A stretch of DNA of 64,000 nt. Origin: Roseobacter sp. SK209-2-6 (GTDB taxonomy: Bacteria > Pseudomonadota > Alphaproteobacteria > Rhodobacterales > Rhodobacteraceae). The position numbers and the translations under genes were made by a program. Shown one piece after another: positions 24,612 through 33,367 of this stretch (position 1 is the first letter of the stretch; each line of letters opens with the position of its first letter). The DNA lies in NCBI RefSeq assembly GCF_000169455.1, contig NZ_AAYC01000013.1, positions 95,162-159,161 of the forward strand, read 5' to 3'. Under the pieces are notes generated by a model, which was given only the letters and a program-made list of their open reading frames with translations, did no database searches and had not been told where the DNA came from.

Positions 24612-25982
24612 TCAGTAGCTGTAATCGCCGTAGATTCGGGTCAGATCGCCGCCCCAATCCCCCTCAAAGCGCTCCAGCAGCTCATCAGCGGGCACTTTAC
24701 CGCTGTCGATACTATCCTTCAGCGCGTTGAGGAAATGGGTCTCATCCGGGATCAGGCCATTGGCGCCTGGGCGGGCGCGATTTTTCAGGCCAGAGTGTGA
24801 AATCGCCACCACTTCACGGGCCAGGTCGTGCATCTTGATACCGTTCACTTCGGCCTGAAGCCCAGCGCGCGAGGCTTCCACACGCAGTGCTTCGCGGGTC
24901 TCCGCATCCCAGTTTTTGACCAGATCCCAGGCCGCATCCAAGGCGGATTGATCGTAGGTCAGACCAACCCAGAAGGCCGGCAGGGCACAAAGACGGCGCC
25001 AGGGGCCGCCATCGGCGCCGCGCATCTCCATGTACTTCTTGATCCGCGCCTCGGGGAAGGCGGTGGTCAGGTGATCTGCCCAATCCGACATGGTTGGGGT
25101 CTCACCGGGCAGTGCGGGCAGCTCACCCTTCAGGAAATCGCGAAAGGACATGCCCAGCGCATTGATGTATTCGCCATCGCGATAGACAAAATACATCGGC
25201 ACATCGAGCGCATATTGCACGTAAGCCTCAAAGCCAAAGCCTTCGTCAAAGACAAAGGGCAGCATGCCTGTGCGCGCGTCATCCAGATGCCGCCAGATCT
25301 TGCTGCGCCAGCTTTTGTGGCCATTGGGTTTGCCCTCAAAGAAAGGCGAATTGGCAAACAGGGCTGTGGCCACGGGCTGCAATGCCAATGCCACGCGCAG
25401 TTTCTGCACCATATCGGCCTCGGAGGCGAAATCGATATTCACCTGCACGGTGGTGGTGCGGCGCATCATGGCGCGCCCCATGGTGCCAACCTTCTCCATG
25501 TAGTCGTTCATCAGCCGGTAACGCCCCTTGGGCATCAACGGCATTTCCTCATGTTCCCAGATCGGGGCCGCGCCAAGTCCGATGAAGCCAACGCCAATCT
25601 TGTCGGCAATCTCTTTGACTTCGCGCAGATGGGTGTTCACCTCATCACAGGTCTCATGGATGGTCTCCAATGGCGCGCCCGAGAGCTCCAGCGCCCCCCC
25701 TGGCTCCAGGCTGACATTGGCGCCATCTTTTTCCAGCCCGATCAGATTGCCGCCCTCGGTCACCGGGGACCAGCCAAACTTGTCGCGCAGCCCTTCCAGC
25801 ACCGCCTGGATCGAGCGCTCCCCAGCATAGGGCAGCGGCTTCAGCGTATCCTTGCAATAGCCGAATTTCTCATGCTCGGTTCCGATGCGCCAGGCATCGC
25901 GGGGCTTGCAGCCGCTGGCGAGATATTCTGCCAGCTGTTCGTGGCGTTCGATGGGTCCGCCGCCGGACTGGGGAATGGACAT
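24612..25982 (-). CDS. gshA: Glutamate-cysteine ligase, plant/alphaproteobacterial type
   Basis: The 456-residue enzyme joins glutamate and cysteine with ATP in the first step of glutathione synthesis. It belongs to the GCS2 class: WRIGTEHEKFGY near residue 31, SLEPGGALELSGAPLETIHETC near 92 (read in pieces), TTTVQVNIDF near 182 and MEMRGADGGPW near 331. This form is shared with plants and differs from enterobacterial GshA. The start at 25982 (MSIPQSGGG) was chosen; an ATG three codons upstream is possible. Single gene, convergent with the desaturase. Confidence 0.93.
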   Translation of the reverse strand: MSIPQSGGGPIERHEQLAEYLASGCKPRDAWRIGTEHEKFGYCKDTLKPLPYAGERSIQAVLEGLRDKFGWSPVTEGGNLIGLEKDGANVSLEPGGALELSGAPLETIHETCDEVNTHLREVKEIADKIGVGFIGLGAAPIWEHEEMPLMPKGRYRLMNDYMEKVGTMGRAMMRRTTTVQVNIDFASEADMVQKLRVALALQPVATALFANSPFFEGKPNGHKSWRSKIWRHLDDARTGMLPFVFDEGFGFEAYVQYALDVPMYFVYRDGEYINALGMSFRDFLKGELPALPGETPTMSDWADHLTTAFPEARIKKYMEMRGADGGPWRRLCALPAFWVGLTYDQSALDAAWDLVKNWDAETREALRVEASRAGLQAEVNGIKMHDLAREVVAISHSGLKNRARPGANGLIPDETHFLNALKDSIDSGKVPADELLERFEGDWGGDLTRIYGDYSY

Positions 25983-26046
25983 GCCGGGCACTCCGTCCTG
26001 AAGGTTTGTCTTGGAGGATCAGTGGTGAGCGGAATCGCCACCAGTG

Positions 26047-26574
26047 TCAATGCAGCCTGTGCAGTGGCGGGCGCGAAGGAGTGCGCTCCCAGATCACGAC
26101 CTGGTGAGCACCTCCGCGTCGCAACTCGGACAACATACGCTCGGTCTTTAGGCCCGGAAGGGCGGCAAAGACATCAAAGAGCACCTCATGGCCTTCGGCA
26201 TTAACCGGAATTGCCAGGGGTGCCTGTCCGTCCTGCTCCAGAACCCAATGGGCAGGCTTAGCGGTGGGATCCAGGCGCAGCCGCTCCAACTCTGAGGTTG
26301 CAATGGCGCCACCTGTGAGCGGGCCGAAATAGGCGATTTGCCCCTCATCCACGCGCACCACCCCAGGGCCTCCGGCACCGAGGCGAAATCGCAGGCGTTG
26401 CGCGCCGATGACCGCAATGATCACGCCAATGACGATCAGCGCCCAGCCGGTCGCCTTGGTCACCCCAAAGGAGGTGAAGGCCCAATTCAGCCCGATCAAC
26501 AGCATCAGCGCCGCTACGATCAGTTCCCGCCAGCGCCAAAGAGCAAGGCGGGCCTCAGGGCGAATGAAACTCAT
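26047..26574 (-). CDS. Unknown two-helix membrane protein
   Basis: A 175-residue protein with two close membrane helices (about residues 17-33 and 41-60) after a basic start, then a cytoplasmic domain of about 110 residues with short strands (VVRVDEGQIAYFGPLTGG, ELERLRLDP, HWVLEQDGQAPLAIPV). The C-terminus is rich in Pro, His and Arg. No family recognised. Its start overlaps the stop of the GNAT gene by 4 bases (26571-26574), so it belongs to the rsmE-GNAT transcript. Confidence 0.7.
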   Translation of the reverse strand: MSFIRPEARLALWRWRELIVAALMLLIGLNWAFTSFGVTKATGWALIVIGVIIAVIGAQRLRFRLGAGGPGVVRVDEGQIAYFGPLTGGAIATSELERLRLDPTAKPAHWVLEQDGQAPLAIPVNAEGHEVLFDVFAALPGLKTERMLSELRRGGAHQVVIWERTPSRPPLHRLH

Positions 26575-27458
26575 GACAGGTCTTCCTCCAGGATGGCAGG
26601 CAGGGTAACCGGCGGGTCAAAATTCACGATCCGGTAGTCCCCGATCCGGACAAAGCCGATCGCCTCATAGGCGCGGGCGGCAGCGGGGCTGGCAGCAAAG
26701 AGGATGGCCTCTTGCACGCCAGCCTCGCGGGCCTCCGCCAGATGCAGCGCGACCGCACGGCGCGCGTGCCCAATCCCGCGATACTCTGGCGGCGTGAAGA
26801 CACCGCCCACCTGCACGATACTGGGTAGAGAGGCGTTGAAATTGGTCATGGCCACGGGTTGGCCTGCCTCTTCCAGGATGCGCAGTCGATCAGCCTTCAA
26901 AAGTTCTTGCAGGGTACTGCGGGCATAGGCGCGGTTGGCTTCGGCATCCTTGCCGCCCAAGATTTCAACCTCGGAGGCGATGCGCCAGTTGGTCAAAAGA
27001 TCCAGATCCTCGACCAGAGCCGGACGCAGTTGAGTTGACCCGTCGGGCACCTCAAGATTTGCGGTTTTCAGCGCATAGTGGGGCTCCGCTTCGTCCATGA
27101 CGGCACTTACCATGGGCAGATCCAGCGCTTCGACAATGGCCTTGGCCTGCGCATTGGAACCGTTGAGCCCGCGAAGCTCGCAACCTGATAAGGCCTGTCG
27201 CAGGGGCGCTATCAGTTCGGCGTTGAAATCTGGAGCCTCAAAGACAAAATACCCGGCATTTGCATAGCCAAAGACATTGCGTATCTCGCCAGCATCTTCG
27301 CTGAACCAGAGTGTCATGCTCTTGGGGTGATCGCCTGTGCTGCCCTTGCTAAGCCCGAAATCACTGAGGTTTCCTGAGAGAAACATAGAGGTCGCCACCC
27401 GAGGCGCGAGAAAGCCGCGCAGTCTTGGCAGATCTGCTTCACTTGCCCGCCACAGCAT
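26571..27458 (-). CDS. GNAT-family N-acetyltransferase, two-part
   Basis: A 295-residue protein. The C-terminal half is a GNAT domain with the acetyl-CoA loop in VGGVFTPPEYRGIGHARRAV (about residue 205) and the AAARAYEAIGFVRIGDY end. The N-terminal half (LPRLRGFLAPRVATSMFLSGNL, FGYANAGYFVFEAP) looks like a second, degenerate acetyltransferase-like domain. The substrate is unknown. The ATG shares one base with the rsmE stop (TGATG), and its own stop overlaps the next gene. Confidence 0.85.
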   Translation of the reverse strand: MLWRASEADLPRLRGFLAPRVATSMFLSGNLSDFGLSKGSTGDHPKSMTLWFSEDAGEIRNVFGYANAGYFVFEAPDFNAELIAPLRQALSGCELRGLNGSNAQAKAIVEALDLPMVSAVMDEAEPHYALKTANLEVPDGSTQLRPALVEDLDLLTNWRIASEVEILGGKDAEANRAYARSTLQELLKADRLRILEEAGQPVAMTNFNASLPSIVQVGGVFTPPEYRGIGHARRAVALHLAEAREAGVQEAILFAASPAAARAYEAIGFVRIGDYRIVNFDPPVTLPAILEEDLS

Positions 27459-28231
27459 CACCAATCTCCCAGTGTCTGCTGCCAAACTGTCATGGCGGCC
27501 ACAGCGGCGGTATCTGCCCGCAGGATGCGCGGGCCGAGGCTGACCACATGGGCCTGTTCCATGGCGTGCAGGCGCTTGCGCTCTTTGTCAGAAAAGCCGC
27601 CCTCGGGGCCGATCAGAATGGCCCAAGGTTGAGAAACCGCACCCGGAACCGGTTCGCTTGCGGACCGGTCAGCGCCCGTCCCACCCCCCTGGGTTAGGTC
27701 CAAGAACCGTTGCTGCCCCACCTCAGCCTCATCGCAGAACATCAACTGGCGTTTTGCGGGCCAATCATCCAACAAGCGAGAGAGTTTTTGCAGATCACAA
27801 ACCTCAGGCACATAGGTGCCGCCGCATTGTTCCGCAGCCTCCACCGCATGGGCCTGCAAGCGGTCCTGCCTAATGCGTTCGGAATTGGTATATTCGGTGC
27901 CCACCGGCAGGATTTTCGCGGCGCCCATCTCCGCAGCTTTTTCAACAATGAAATCCGTGCGCGCCTTTTTGATTGGCGCAAAGATCAGCCACAGATCAGG
28001 CGGCATCTGCAACGGCTTGCTCTGTTCAATGCAGGTGAGCGTTCCGCCGCGCTTGCCCGCCTCAGAAATCTCTGCCTGCCATTCACCATCGCGCCCGTTG
28101 AACAGGGCCACATGCCCGCCCAGCGCCTGGCGCATAACCCCAAAGAGGTAATGCGCCTGGTCCTTCTCCAGAGGAATGGATTGCCCTACACCCAAAGGGT
28201 GCTCTACATACAGTCTGATTTTCGCACTCAT
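27458..28231 (-). CDS. rsmE: 16S rRNA (uracil1498-N3)-methyltransferase
   Basis: A 257-residue SPOUT-fold methyltransferase that modifies U1498 of 16S rRNA. The N-terminal PUA-like domain (IRLYVEHPL, LFNGRDGEWQAEI) precedes the trefoil-knot domain with KKARTDFIVEKAAEMGAAKILPV, ILIGPEGGFSDKE and LGPRILRADTAAV, which together form the SAM site. The start at 28231 (MSAKIRLYVEH) was preferred to an ATG six codons upstream. Its start faces the ubiA start 12 bases away, so the two genes have back-to-back promoters. Confidence 0.95.
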   Translation of the reverse strand: MSAKIRLYVEHPLGVGQSIPLEKDQAHYLFGVMRQALGGHVALFNGRDGEWQAEISEAGKRGGTLTCIEQSKPLQMPPDLWLIFAPIKKARTDFIVEKAAEMGAAKILPVGTEYTNSERIRQDRLQAHAVEAAEQCGGTYVPEVCDLQKLSRLLDDWPAKRQLMFCDEAEVGQQRFLDLTQGGGTGADRSASEPVPGAVSQPWAILIGPEGGFSDKERKRLHAMEQAHVVSLGPRILRADTAAVAAMTVWQQTLGDW

Positions 28232-28243
28232 GAGGCCATACAT

Positions 28244-29206
28244 ATGCAAGGTGACGCGCCAAAACCAGATGGTCAGGTCGCAGATGCGGTCAAAGGCAAT
28301 TGGGTTGATGAAATCGCACCCGAATGGAGCCGCCCCTACCTGCGCCTCAGCCGTGCGGATCGTCCCATTGGCACCTGGCTTTTGCTAATCCCCTGCTGGT
28401 GGGGGTTGGCTCTGGCGATCCTCTGGGATGGGCAATGGGGCTGGCACGACGCCTGGATCGCCATTGCCTCTGGCCTCGGGGCCTGGCTGATGCGGGGCGC
28501 AGGATGCACCTGGAACGATATTACCGACCGCAAGTTTGACGGGGCCGTGGAACGCACGCGCTCACGTCCAATCCCTTCGGGTCAGGTCACCGTGCGCGGC
28601 GCGGTAATCTGGATGGTGCTACAGGCGCTGATTTCCTTTGGTATCCTTCTAACTTTCAATCGCATGGCCATATCGATGGGCATTCTGGCACTGCTGCCGG
28701 TTGCGATCTATCCCTTTGCCAAACGTTTCACCTGGTGGCCCCAGGTCTTTTTGGGGCTTGCCTTCAACTGGGGAGCGCTCTGGGCCTGGACCGCCCATAC
28801 CGGCGCGCTGCATTGGCCTGCGGTCTTTCTCTACCTCGCTGGGATTTCCTGGACCCTGTTCTACGATACAATCTATGCACACCAGGACACAGAGGATGAC
28901 GCCCTGATCGGGGTGAAATCCACCGCCCGCCTGTTTGGCGACAATACACCGGCCTGGCTTCGCCGCTTTATCGTGGGCACCGTTTCCCTGATGGCCTTTG
29001 CAGTCATCCTGGCCATGGATCTGGAAGGGAGCATGCTGGCGCTGGTGATTGCCCTAGCTGGCCCATGGGCCATGGGCTGGCATATGACCTGGCAATTGCG
29101 GGCCTTTGATGCCGAAAACAATCTGCGCCTGTTGCAACTCTTCCGACTCAACCGAGATACCGGCCTGATTCCGCTCATTTTCTTTGCGGCGGCCCTTTTC
29201 GCCTGA
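28244..29206 (+). CDS. ubiA: 4-hydroxybenzoate octaprenyltransferase
   Basis: The 320-residue membrane enzyme attaches the polyprenyl tail to 4-hydroxybenzoate in ubiquinone synthesis. Both aspartate-rich motifs that bind Mg-diphosphate are present: NDITDRKFD (residues 91-99) and YDTIYAHQDTEDD (about 212), among about eight membrane helices. The start at 28244 (MQGDAPKPDG) follows the divergent rsmE start; the frame is open upstream but overlaps rsmE. Ubiquinone feeds the respiratory chain to which the aa3 oxidase peptide at 1.1 kb belongs. Confidence 0.95.
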   Translation: MQGDAPKPDGQVADAVKGNWVDEIAPEWSRPYLRLSRADRPIGTWLLLIPCWWGLALAILWDGQWGWHDAWIAIASGLGAWLMRGAGCTWNDITDRKFDGAVERTRSRPIPSGQVTVRGAVIWMVLQALISFGILLTFNRMAISMGILALLPVAIYPFAKRFTWWPQVFLGLAFNWGALWAWTAHTGALHWPAVFLYLAGISWTLFYDTIYAHQDTEDDALIGVKSTARLFGDNTPAWLRRFIVGTVSLMAFAVILAMDLEGSMLALVIALAGPWAMGWHMTWQLRAFDAENNLRLLQLFRLNRDTGLIPLIFFAAALFA

Positions 29207-29267
29207 TTGAAACAAGACGCGCTGACAGGTAGACAGAGGCAGAATTTTCTGGGGAATTGACTAAAGA

Positions 29268-31202
29268 ATGCGCCTGTCATCGCTCTTGGTTCCGGTCCTT
29301 ACCTTTTCAGCGGCCGCCGGTCTTAGCCTGGTTGCGGCCAGCTTTGCCGTGACAGCAGTTGAGCGCAACAGCGAAATCGCGCTGCGCCAGTCCCTGGATG
29401 TCAGCGGCATGCATTGGGCTGAGGTCACGGCCGATGGCCTGCAGGTCATCCTGCAGGGCACTGCCCCGGATGAGGCCTCTCGCTTTTCCGCGATCTCCCT
29501 CGCGGGTGGTGTGGTTGATGCGGCGCGGGTCATCGATGAAATGCATGTGCCGCCCTCCGAAGGTCTGGCCCCTCCGCGCTTCTCGGCTGAGATCCTGCGC
29601 AATAGCAGCGGCATTTCCATCATCGGGTTGGTCCCTGCAGCCTATTCGCGAGAGACCCTGGTTCAGGACCTGCGTCGTCTGACCCAAGCAGGTCCTGTTT
29701 CCGATCTCTTGGAGAGCGCCCGCTACCAGCCTCCCAAGGGTTGGGACACCGCGATGAGCTTTGCGGTAAAGGCCCTATCCGACCTGCCGCGGGCAAAGAT
29801 CTCCGTAGACGCCACAAGCGTTGGCATTACAACCATGGCTGCGGATGATGCCGAGAGAGAGCTTCTATCTGCTCGGTTCAACAAGATGGCTCCTCCGGGG
29901 CTGCGCCTGGTCCTGGACATCAAGACAGCGCGCCCGGTCATCACGCCCTTTACCTTGCGGTTCCTCAAAAGCGCAGAGGGCGCCAGCTTTGACGCCTGCT
30001 CAGCAGATAGCGAAGAAAGCCGCGACCGCATCCTGGCCGCAGCGCATTCTGCGGGCCTGGAAGGAAAAGCAAGCTGCACCATCGGCATGGGGGTACCCTC
30101 TCCGAATTGGGCACGCGCGGCAGAGCTTTCCATTGCCAGCCTTGGCACTCTTGGCGCAGGTGCTGTCACCATTGCGAATGCAGATATCACTCTTATCGCC
30201 GCTGAAGGGACCGAACCGGCACTTTTTGACAAAGTCGTGGGAGAGCTGGAGAACACCCTGCCGGATGTCTTTGCCCTCCATGCCGTATTGCCCATCCCTG
30301 CCGAGGTGGGCGCCGAGGCAGTTCCAGAATTTACAGCCACGCTGAGCCCTGAAGGTCAGGTGCAACTGCGGGGCCGTATCAATGATGAACGCGCCCGCGA
30401 TGCAACCTCTAGCTATGCGATGGCCCGTTTTGGCGCAGAAGCAGTTCACACCGCGACCCGCGTAGTTCCCGAACTGCCAGCGGATTGGCCCGTCCGCGTT
30501 CTGGCCGGGCTGGAGGCGCTGTCACACCTTGAACGTGGCTCTGTCTCCATCCAGCCAGACAACCTGCGTCTGCGCGGTATGAGCCACAGCAAAGAAACAC
30601 CGGCCGAAGTATCCGGCTTTCTCTCCGCCCGCCTGGGCGAAGCTGAAAGCTATGATTTGAAAATCACCTATGAGGAACCTCCTGCCCCCAAGGATCAGCC
30701 GATGTCTTTGGAAGTCTGCGCGGAAAAACTCACCTCTCTACAGGACGTAACGGGCAAAATTCACTTTGAACCAGGCTCCGCCACGGTTGCCGCCGGAAGC
30801 AGCGCAACTTTGGACAAAGCGGCGGAAGTTCTGGAGCTCTGCGGACCTATTCGCCTTGAGATCCAGGGACACACCGATAGTCAGGGCCGCGAGGGGATGA
30901 ACCAGTCTCTCAGCCAGGCCAGGGCCCAATCAATCCTGAATGAGCTACGCGCCCGCCGTATCCGCACCTCGACGATCTTGGCCAAAGGCTATGGCGAAAG
31001 CACCCCAATTGCGACCAATGACAGCGAAGAAGGGCGGGAGGCAAACCGGCGGATTGAATTCAAAGTGATCTTCCCAGAACAACCCGCTGAAACCCCCACC
31101 GCGCTCGAGGAGGCTGCTGCCGCTGACGCAGCAGCAGCGGCGACAGCTGAAACAGCAGGTGCAGGTGAAGGCACCAACGAACAGGAGACCGCCGGACAAT
31201 GA
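29268..31202 (+). CDS. OmpA-family protein with BON-like repeats
   Basis: A 644-residue envelope protein. It starts with a signal or signal-anchor (MRLSSLLVPVLTFSAAAG), followed by repeated BON-like modules (TADGLQVILQGTAPDEA near 64, SPEGQVQLRGRIND near 360). The C-terminus is an OmpA/MotB peptidoglycan-binding domain (IHFEPGSATVAAGS, IQGHTDSQGREGMNQ, ILAKGYGES, NRRIEFKV), then a low-complexity Ala/Glu tail. It probably tethers envelope layers. Its stop overlaps the start of the next gene (ATGA). Confidence 0.88.
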   Translation: MRLSSLLVPVLTFSAAAGLSLVAASFAVTAVERNSEIALRQSLDVSGMHWAEVTADGLQVILQGTAPDEASRFSAISLAGGVVDAARVIDEMHVPPSEGLAPPRFSAEILRNSSGISIIGLVPAAYSRETLVQDLRRLTQAGPVSDLLESARYQPPKGWDTAMSFAVKALSDLPRAKISVDATSVGITTMAADDAERELLSARFNKMAPPGLRLVLDIKTARPVITPFTLRFLKSAEGASFDACSADSEESRDRILAAAHSAGLEGKASCTIGMGVPSPNWARAAELSIASLGTLGAGAVTIANADITLIAAEGTEPALFDKVVGELENTLPDVFALHAVLPIPAEVGAEAVPEFTATLSPEGQVQLRGRINDERARDATSSYAMARFGAEAVHTATRVVPELPADWPVRVLAGLEALSHLERGSVSIQPDNLRLRGMSHSKETPAEVSGFLSARLGEAESYDLKITYEEPPAPKDQPMSLEVCAEKLTSLQDVTGKIHFEPGSATVAAGSSATLDKAAEVLELCGPIRLEIQGHTDSQGREGMNQSLSQARAQSILNELRARRIRTSTILAKGYGESTPIATNDSEEGREANRRIEFKVIFPEQPAETPTALEEAAAADAAAAATAETAGAGEGTNEQETAGQ

Positions 31203-31516
31203 ATAGAGCCGAGTTTATTCTCACCACCGCGATCATTCTGTTTGTGGCCTTTGCCATGGGCTGGTTTGCGAACTGGCTGGTTCACCGTTTCACCCGCGTT
31301 CGGCAAAGTGATGTTGCCGATCTGGATCGGATGAGTCAGGAGTTGCACGAGGCAGAAGAGACGCGGGATCAGGCGATTACCTATCTGCAGCAACGTGAGG
31401 CCGAACTGACCAACCAGCTCACCCAGACAGAGGCCGAACTTCGTGCTGCCATGGACGGGCTGCGGGATGCGCGGCGCGAAACAGAAGAGCTGCGCGCCCA
31501 TCTGCATCAGGGCTGA
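31199..31516 (+). CDS. Membrane-anchored coiled-coil protein
   Basis: A 105-residue protein with one N-terminal membrane helix (FILTTAIILFVAFAMGWFAN) followed by a long charged coiled coil (about residues 38-105; DLDRMSQELHEAEETRDQ and EAELTNQLTQTEAELRA show heptads). It overlaps the OmpA-family gene by 4 bases, so the two are translated together and may interact at the inner membrane. No enzymatic motif. The family is not one I can name. Confidence 0.75.
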   Translation: MNRAEFILTTAIILFVAFAMGWFANWLVHRFTRVRQSDVADLDRMSQELHEAEETRDQAITYLQQREAELTNQLTQTEAELRAAMDGLRDARRETEELRAHLHQG

Positions 31517-31580
31517 GCTCAGACCATGCAGAGCAGATCTGATACTAGCTTGGAAAACCCGGTCAGCTTGAAACGACACA

Positions 31581-31601
31581 GCGCCGCGCATTGCGCGGCG
31601 C
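31581..31601. terminator. GC-rich hairpin after the OmpA/coiled-coil unit
   Basis: GCGCCGCGC (31581-31589) pairs perfectly with GCGCGGCGC (31593-31601) around ATT. It lies 65 bases after the coiled-coil gene and 150 bases from the convergent moaE stop. No T-tract, so termination is plausible only. Confidence 0.45.
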
Positions 31602-31750
31602 CAGGCCCAACAGGCACAGCTCATCTTTGATGAGCGCAGGACTGGCGGGAGCATTTGCGCAATCTAAGGTCGTCCCCAACTCTATAGGCTCCAATCTGCA
31701 GTCAGATTGCATCTACAGCAGATGGGGACGGCAATTCTGCCCCCAAATGC

Positions 31751-32197
31751 TTACCAGCGGGTCAATGCCTCTTCATCAATCTCTTTTGCTTCAACCCAGG
31801 AAGCGCTGCCATTTTCCAGAATTTCCTTTTTCCAGAAAGGGGCGCGGGATTTGAGGTAGTCCATCAAAAACTCAGCCGCCTCAAAGGCCGCAACCCTATG
31901 GCGCGCCGCAGTCGCAACCATCATGATCTGCTCGCCAGGCTCCAGCCGCCCATGCCGGTGAATGACCAGAGCATCCGCCAGCGACCAGCGCGCCATGGCG
32001 TCTGCCGTGATCTTCTCCAGCGCCTTTTGCGTCATGCCCGGGTAGTGTTCGATCTCCATCGCGACCAACCCACCGGCATCCGCATCACGCACCACACCGG
32101 TAAAAGTGACAACCGCACCTGCCCCCGCGCATCCAGCCGCAAAGGCTTCGGCTTCGCGACCAAATTCAAAGCGCTCTTCCTGGACCTTCACATGCAT
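31751..32197 (-). CDS. moaE: Molybdopterin synthase catalytic subunit
   Basis: A 148-residue subunit that, with thiocarboxylated MoaD, converts precursor Z to molybdopterin. Typical segments are TFTGVVRDADAGG, MEIEHYPGMT, VIHRHGRLEPGEQIMMV and the active-site region FLMDYLKSRAPFWKKE, where the two lysines are catalytic in the family. It starts 5 bases after the moaD stop and ends the uvrC-pgsA-moaD-moaE transcript. Confidence 0.95.
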   Translation of the reverse strand: MHVKVQEERFEFGREAEAFAAGCAGAGAVVTFTGVVRDADAGGLVAMEIEHYPGMTQKALEKITADAMARWSLADALVIHRHGRLEPGEQIMMVATAARHRVAAFEAAEFLMDYLKSRAPFWKKEILENGSASWVEAKEIDEEALTRW

Positions 32198-32202
32198 GGA
32201 TC

Positions 32203-32448
32203 TCAGCCTCCGGTCATTGGCGGGAAAAAAGCAACCTCTCGCACCCCCTCAAGTGACGCGTCGAAATCAGAGAGTTCCTGATCCAGCGCCACCCGCAGAG
32301 CAGACAGATCCGCAAAAGCAGCAGCATAGCGTTCTTCGCGCACGCTTAGTTCCGCCACAAGTTCCGACACCGTCGCAGCTGTGCTTTCTACCTTCTCCCG
32401 TGGCAGGCCGATACGCTCTCGCACCCATGCAAAATAAACCACATCCAT
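32203..32448 (-). CDS. moaD: Molybdopterin synthase sulfur-carrier subunit
   Basis: An 81-residue ubiquitin-like protein starting MDVVYFAWVRERIG and ending in the required Gly-Gly (FFPPMTGG), the site of adenylation and thiocarboxylation. AAGGAG lies 8 bases upstream; an ATG one codon earlier (32451) is equally possible. The start overlaps the pgsA stop (ATGATG over TGA), which couples the two genes. Confidence 0.95.
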   Translation of the reverse strand: MDVVYFAWVRERIGLPREKVESTAATVSELVAELSVREERYAAAFADLSALRVALDQELSDFDASLEGVREVAFFPPMTGG

Positions 32449-33119
32449 CATCTGGTCTCCTTTAGATGGGGCAAAGCCTTGCGCATATAGTCTACGCCGG
32501 TGATCAGCGTCAGGGCAGCCGCGACCCAGAGCAGCACCAGCCCCAACAAGCCCGACCAACTGATTGCAGCCACTTTCCAGCGCAGGCCAACCTCATCGCT
32601 CACCAGCCCTTCCAGAACCTGCTGCCGCAGCAATTCGTCCATGCCAAGGGAAGACATCACCGCATGATGCTCAAAGATGCCCTGGGAAAACAACGTGGCG
32701 ATTGCAATCATCTGCGTTGTGGTCTTCCACTTCGCCAGTTTCGTAACCTTAAGCGTTCCAGCCGTATCGCCGAGATATTCCCTTAGCCCTGAGACAAAGA
32801 CTTCGCGGAAGAGGATCACGGTTGCAGGAAGCACCAACCAAGGTGTCCAATGCTCAGCAGCATAGCCAACCAGGATCATCAGCGCGATCACCACCATGGC
32901 CTTGTCGGCAATCGGGTCCAGCATCGCGCCGATTTTTGTCTCTTGCTTTAGGGTGCGCGCAAGATAGCCATCAAACCAATCCGTGACAGCAGCCCCGACA
33001 AAGAGGACCAACGCGAAATAGTCCGCCAAAGGGCGCGAAAAATAGAGGAACATGATGGCGAGACCAGGCGCAGCCAGCAGGCGAACCATGGTCAGAATAT
33101 TGGGCAGTGTCCATTTCAT
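32448..33119 (-). CDS. pgsA: CDP-diacylglycerol-glycerol-3-phosphate 3-phosphatidyltransferase
   Basis: A 223-residue membrane enzyme making phosphatidylglycerol phosphate. The CDP-alcohol phosphotransferase signature D-G-x2-A-R-x8-G-x3-D-x3-D is present as TDWFDGYLARTLKQETKIGAMLDPIAD (read in pieces, from about residue 47), with about five further membrane spans. The start MKWTLPNIL at 33119 is the family start. It lies between uvrC and moaD in the order common in alphaproteobacteria. Confidence 0.95.
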   Translation of the reverse strand: MKWTLPNILTMVRLLAAPGLAIMFLYFSRPLADYFALVLFVGAAVTDWFDGYLARTLKQETKIGAMLDPIADKAMVVIALMILVGYAAEHWTPWLVLPATVILFREVFVSGLREYLGDTAGTLKVTKLAKWKTTTQMIAIATLFSQGIFEHHAVMSSLGMDELLRQQVLEGLVSDEVGLRWKVAAISWSGLLGLVLLWVAAALTLITGVDYMRKALPHLKETR

Positions 33120-33367
33120 GTCGCGGACCCTACAATGCAGCCCCGGAACATAAAAGAGACCCAAACCGTATTTTCCGCATTCTCAGATCAACCTCAGCAT
33201 ATTTTGAAGAATAGCCCTGCACATTCTCTTGCGCGTTCTATGCCTGGTAAAGACGCCAATGAGCTGGGTTTCCCCCCAATTCGAATGACCTTTGCCCCCG
33301 GCATAAGATCCATAGATCTGCTCATGGGCTTGGCCCATCCCGCAAAGCCGAAAACACTCCTGCTTTG
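33120..33367. other. Spacer between uvrC and pgsA
   Basis: 248 bases without a convincing gene. ATGGGC (33324-33329) and GCCCAT (33333-33338) form a short hairpin 30 bases after the uvrC stop on the minus strand. Nothing else recognised; the pgsA promoter may lie here. Confidence 0.4.

Noticed and set aside
24828..26204. Long open frame (458 codons) on the plus strand
   Set aside because: It is antisense to glutamate-cysteine ligase, with the same artefact composition.
31591..31854. Possible 87-codon gene on the plus strand
   Set aside because: Overlaps the end of moaE in antisense, and its composition is not protein-like.
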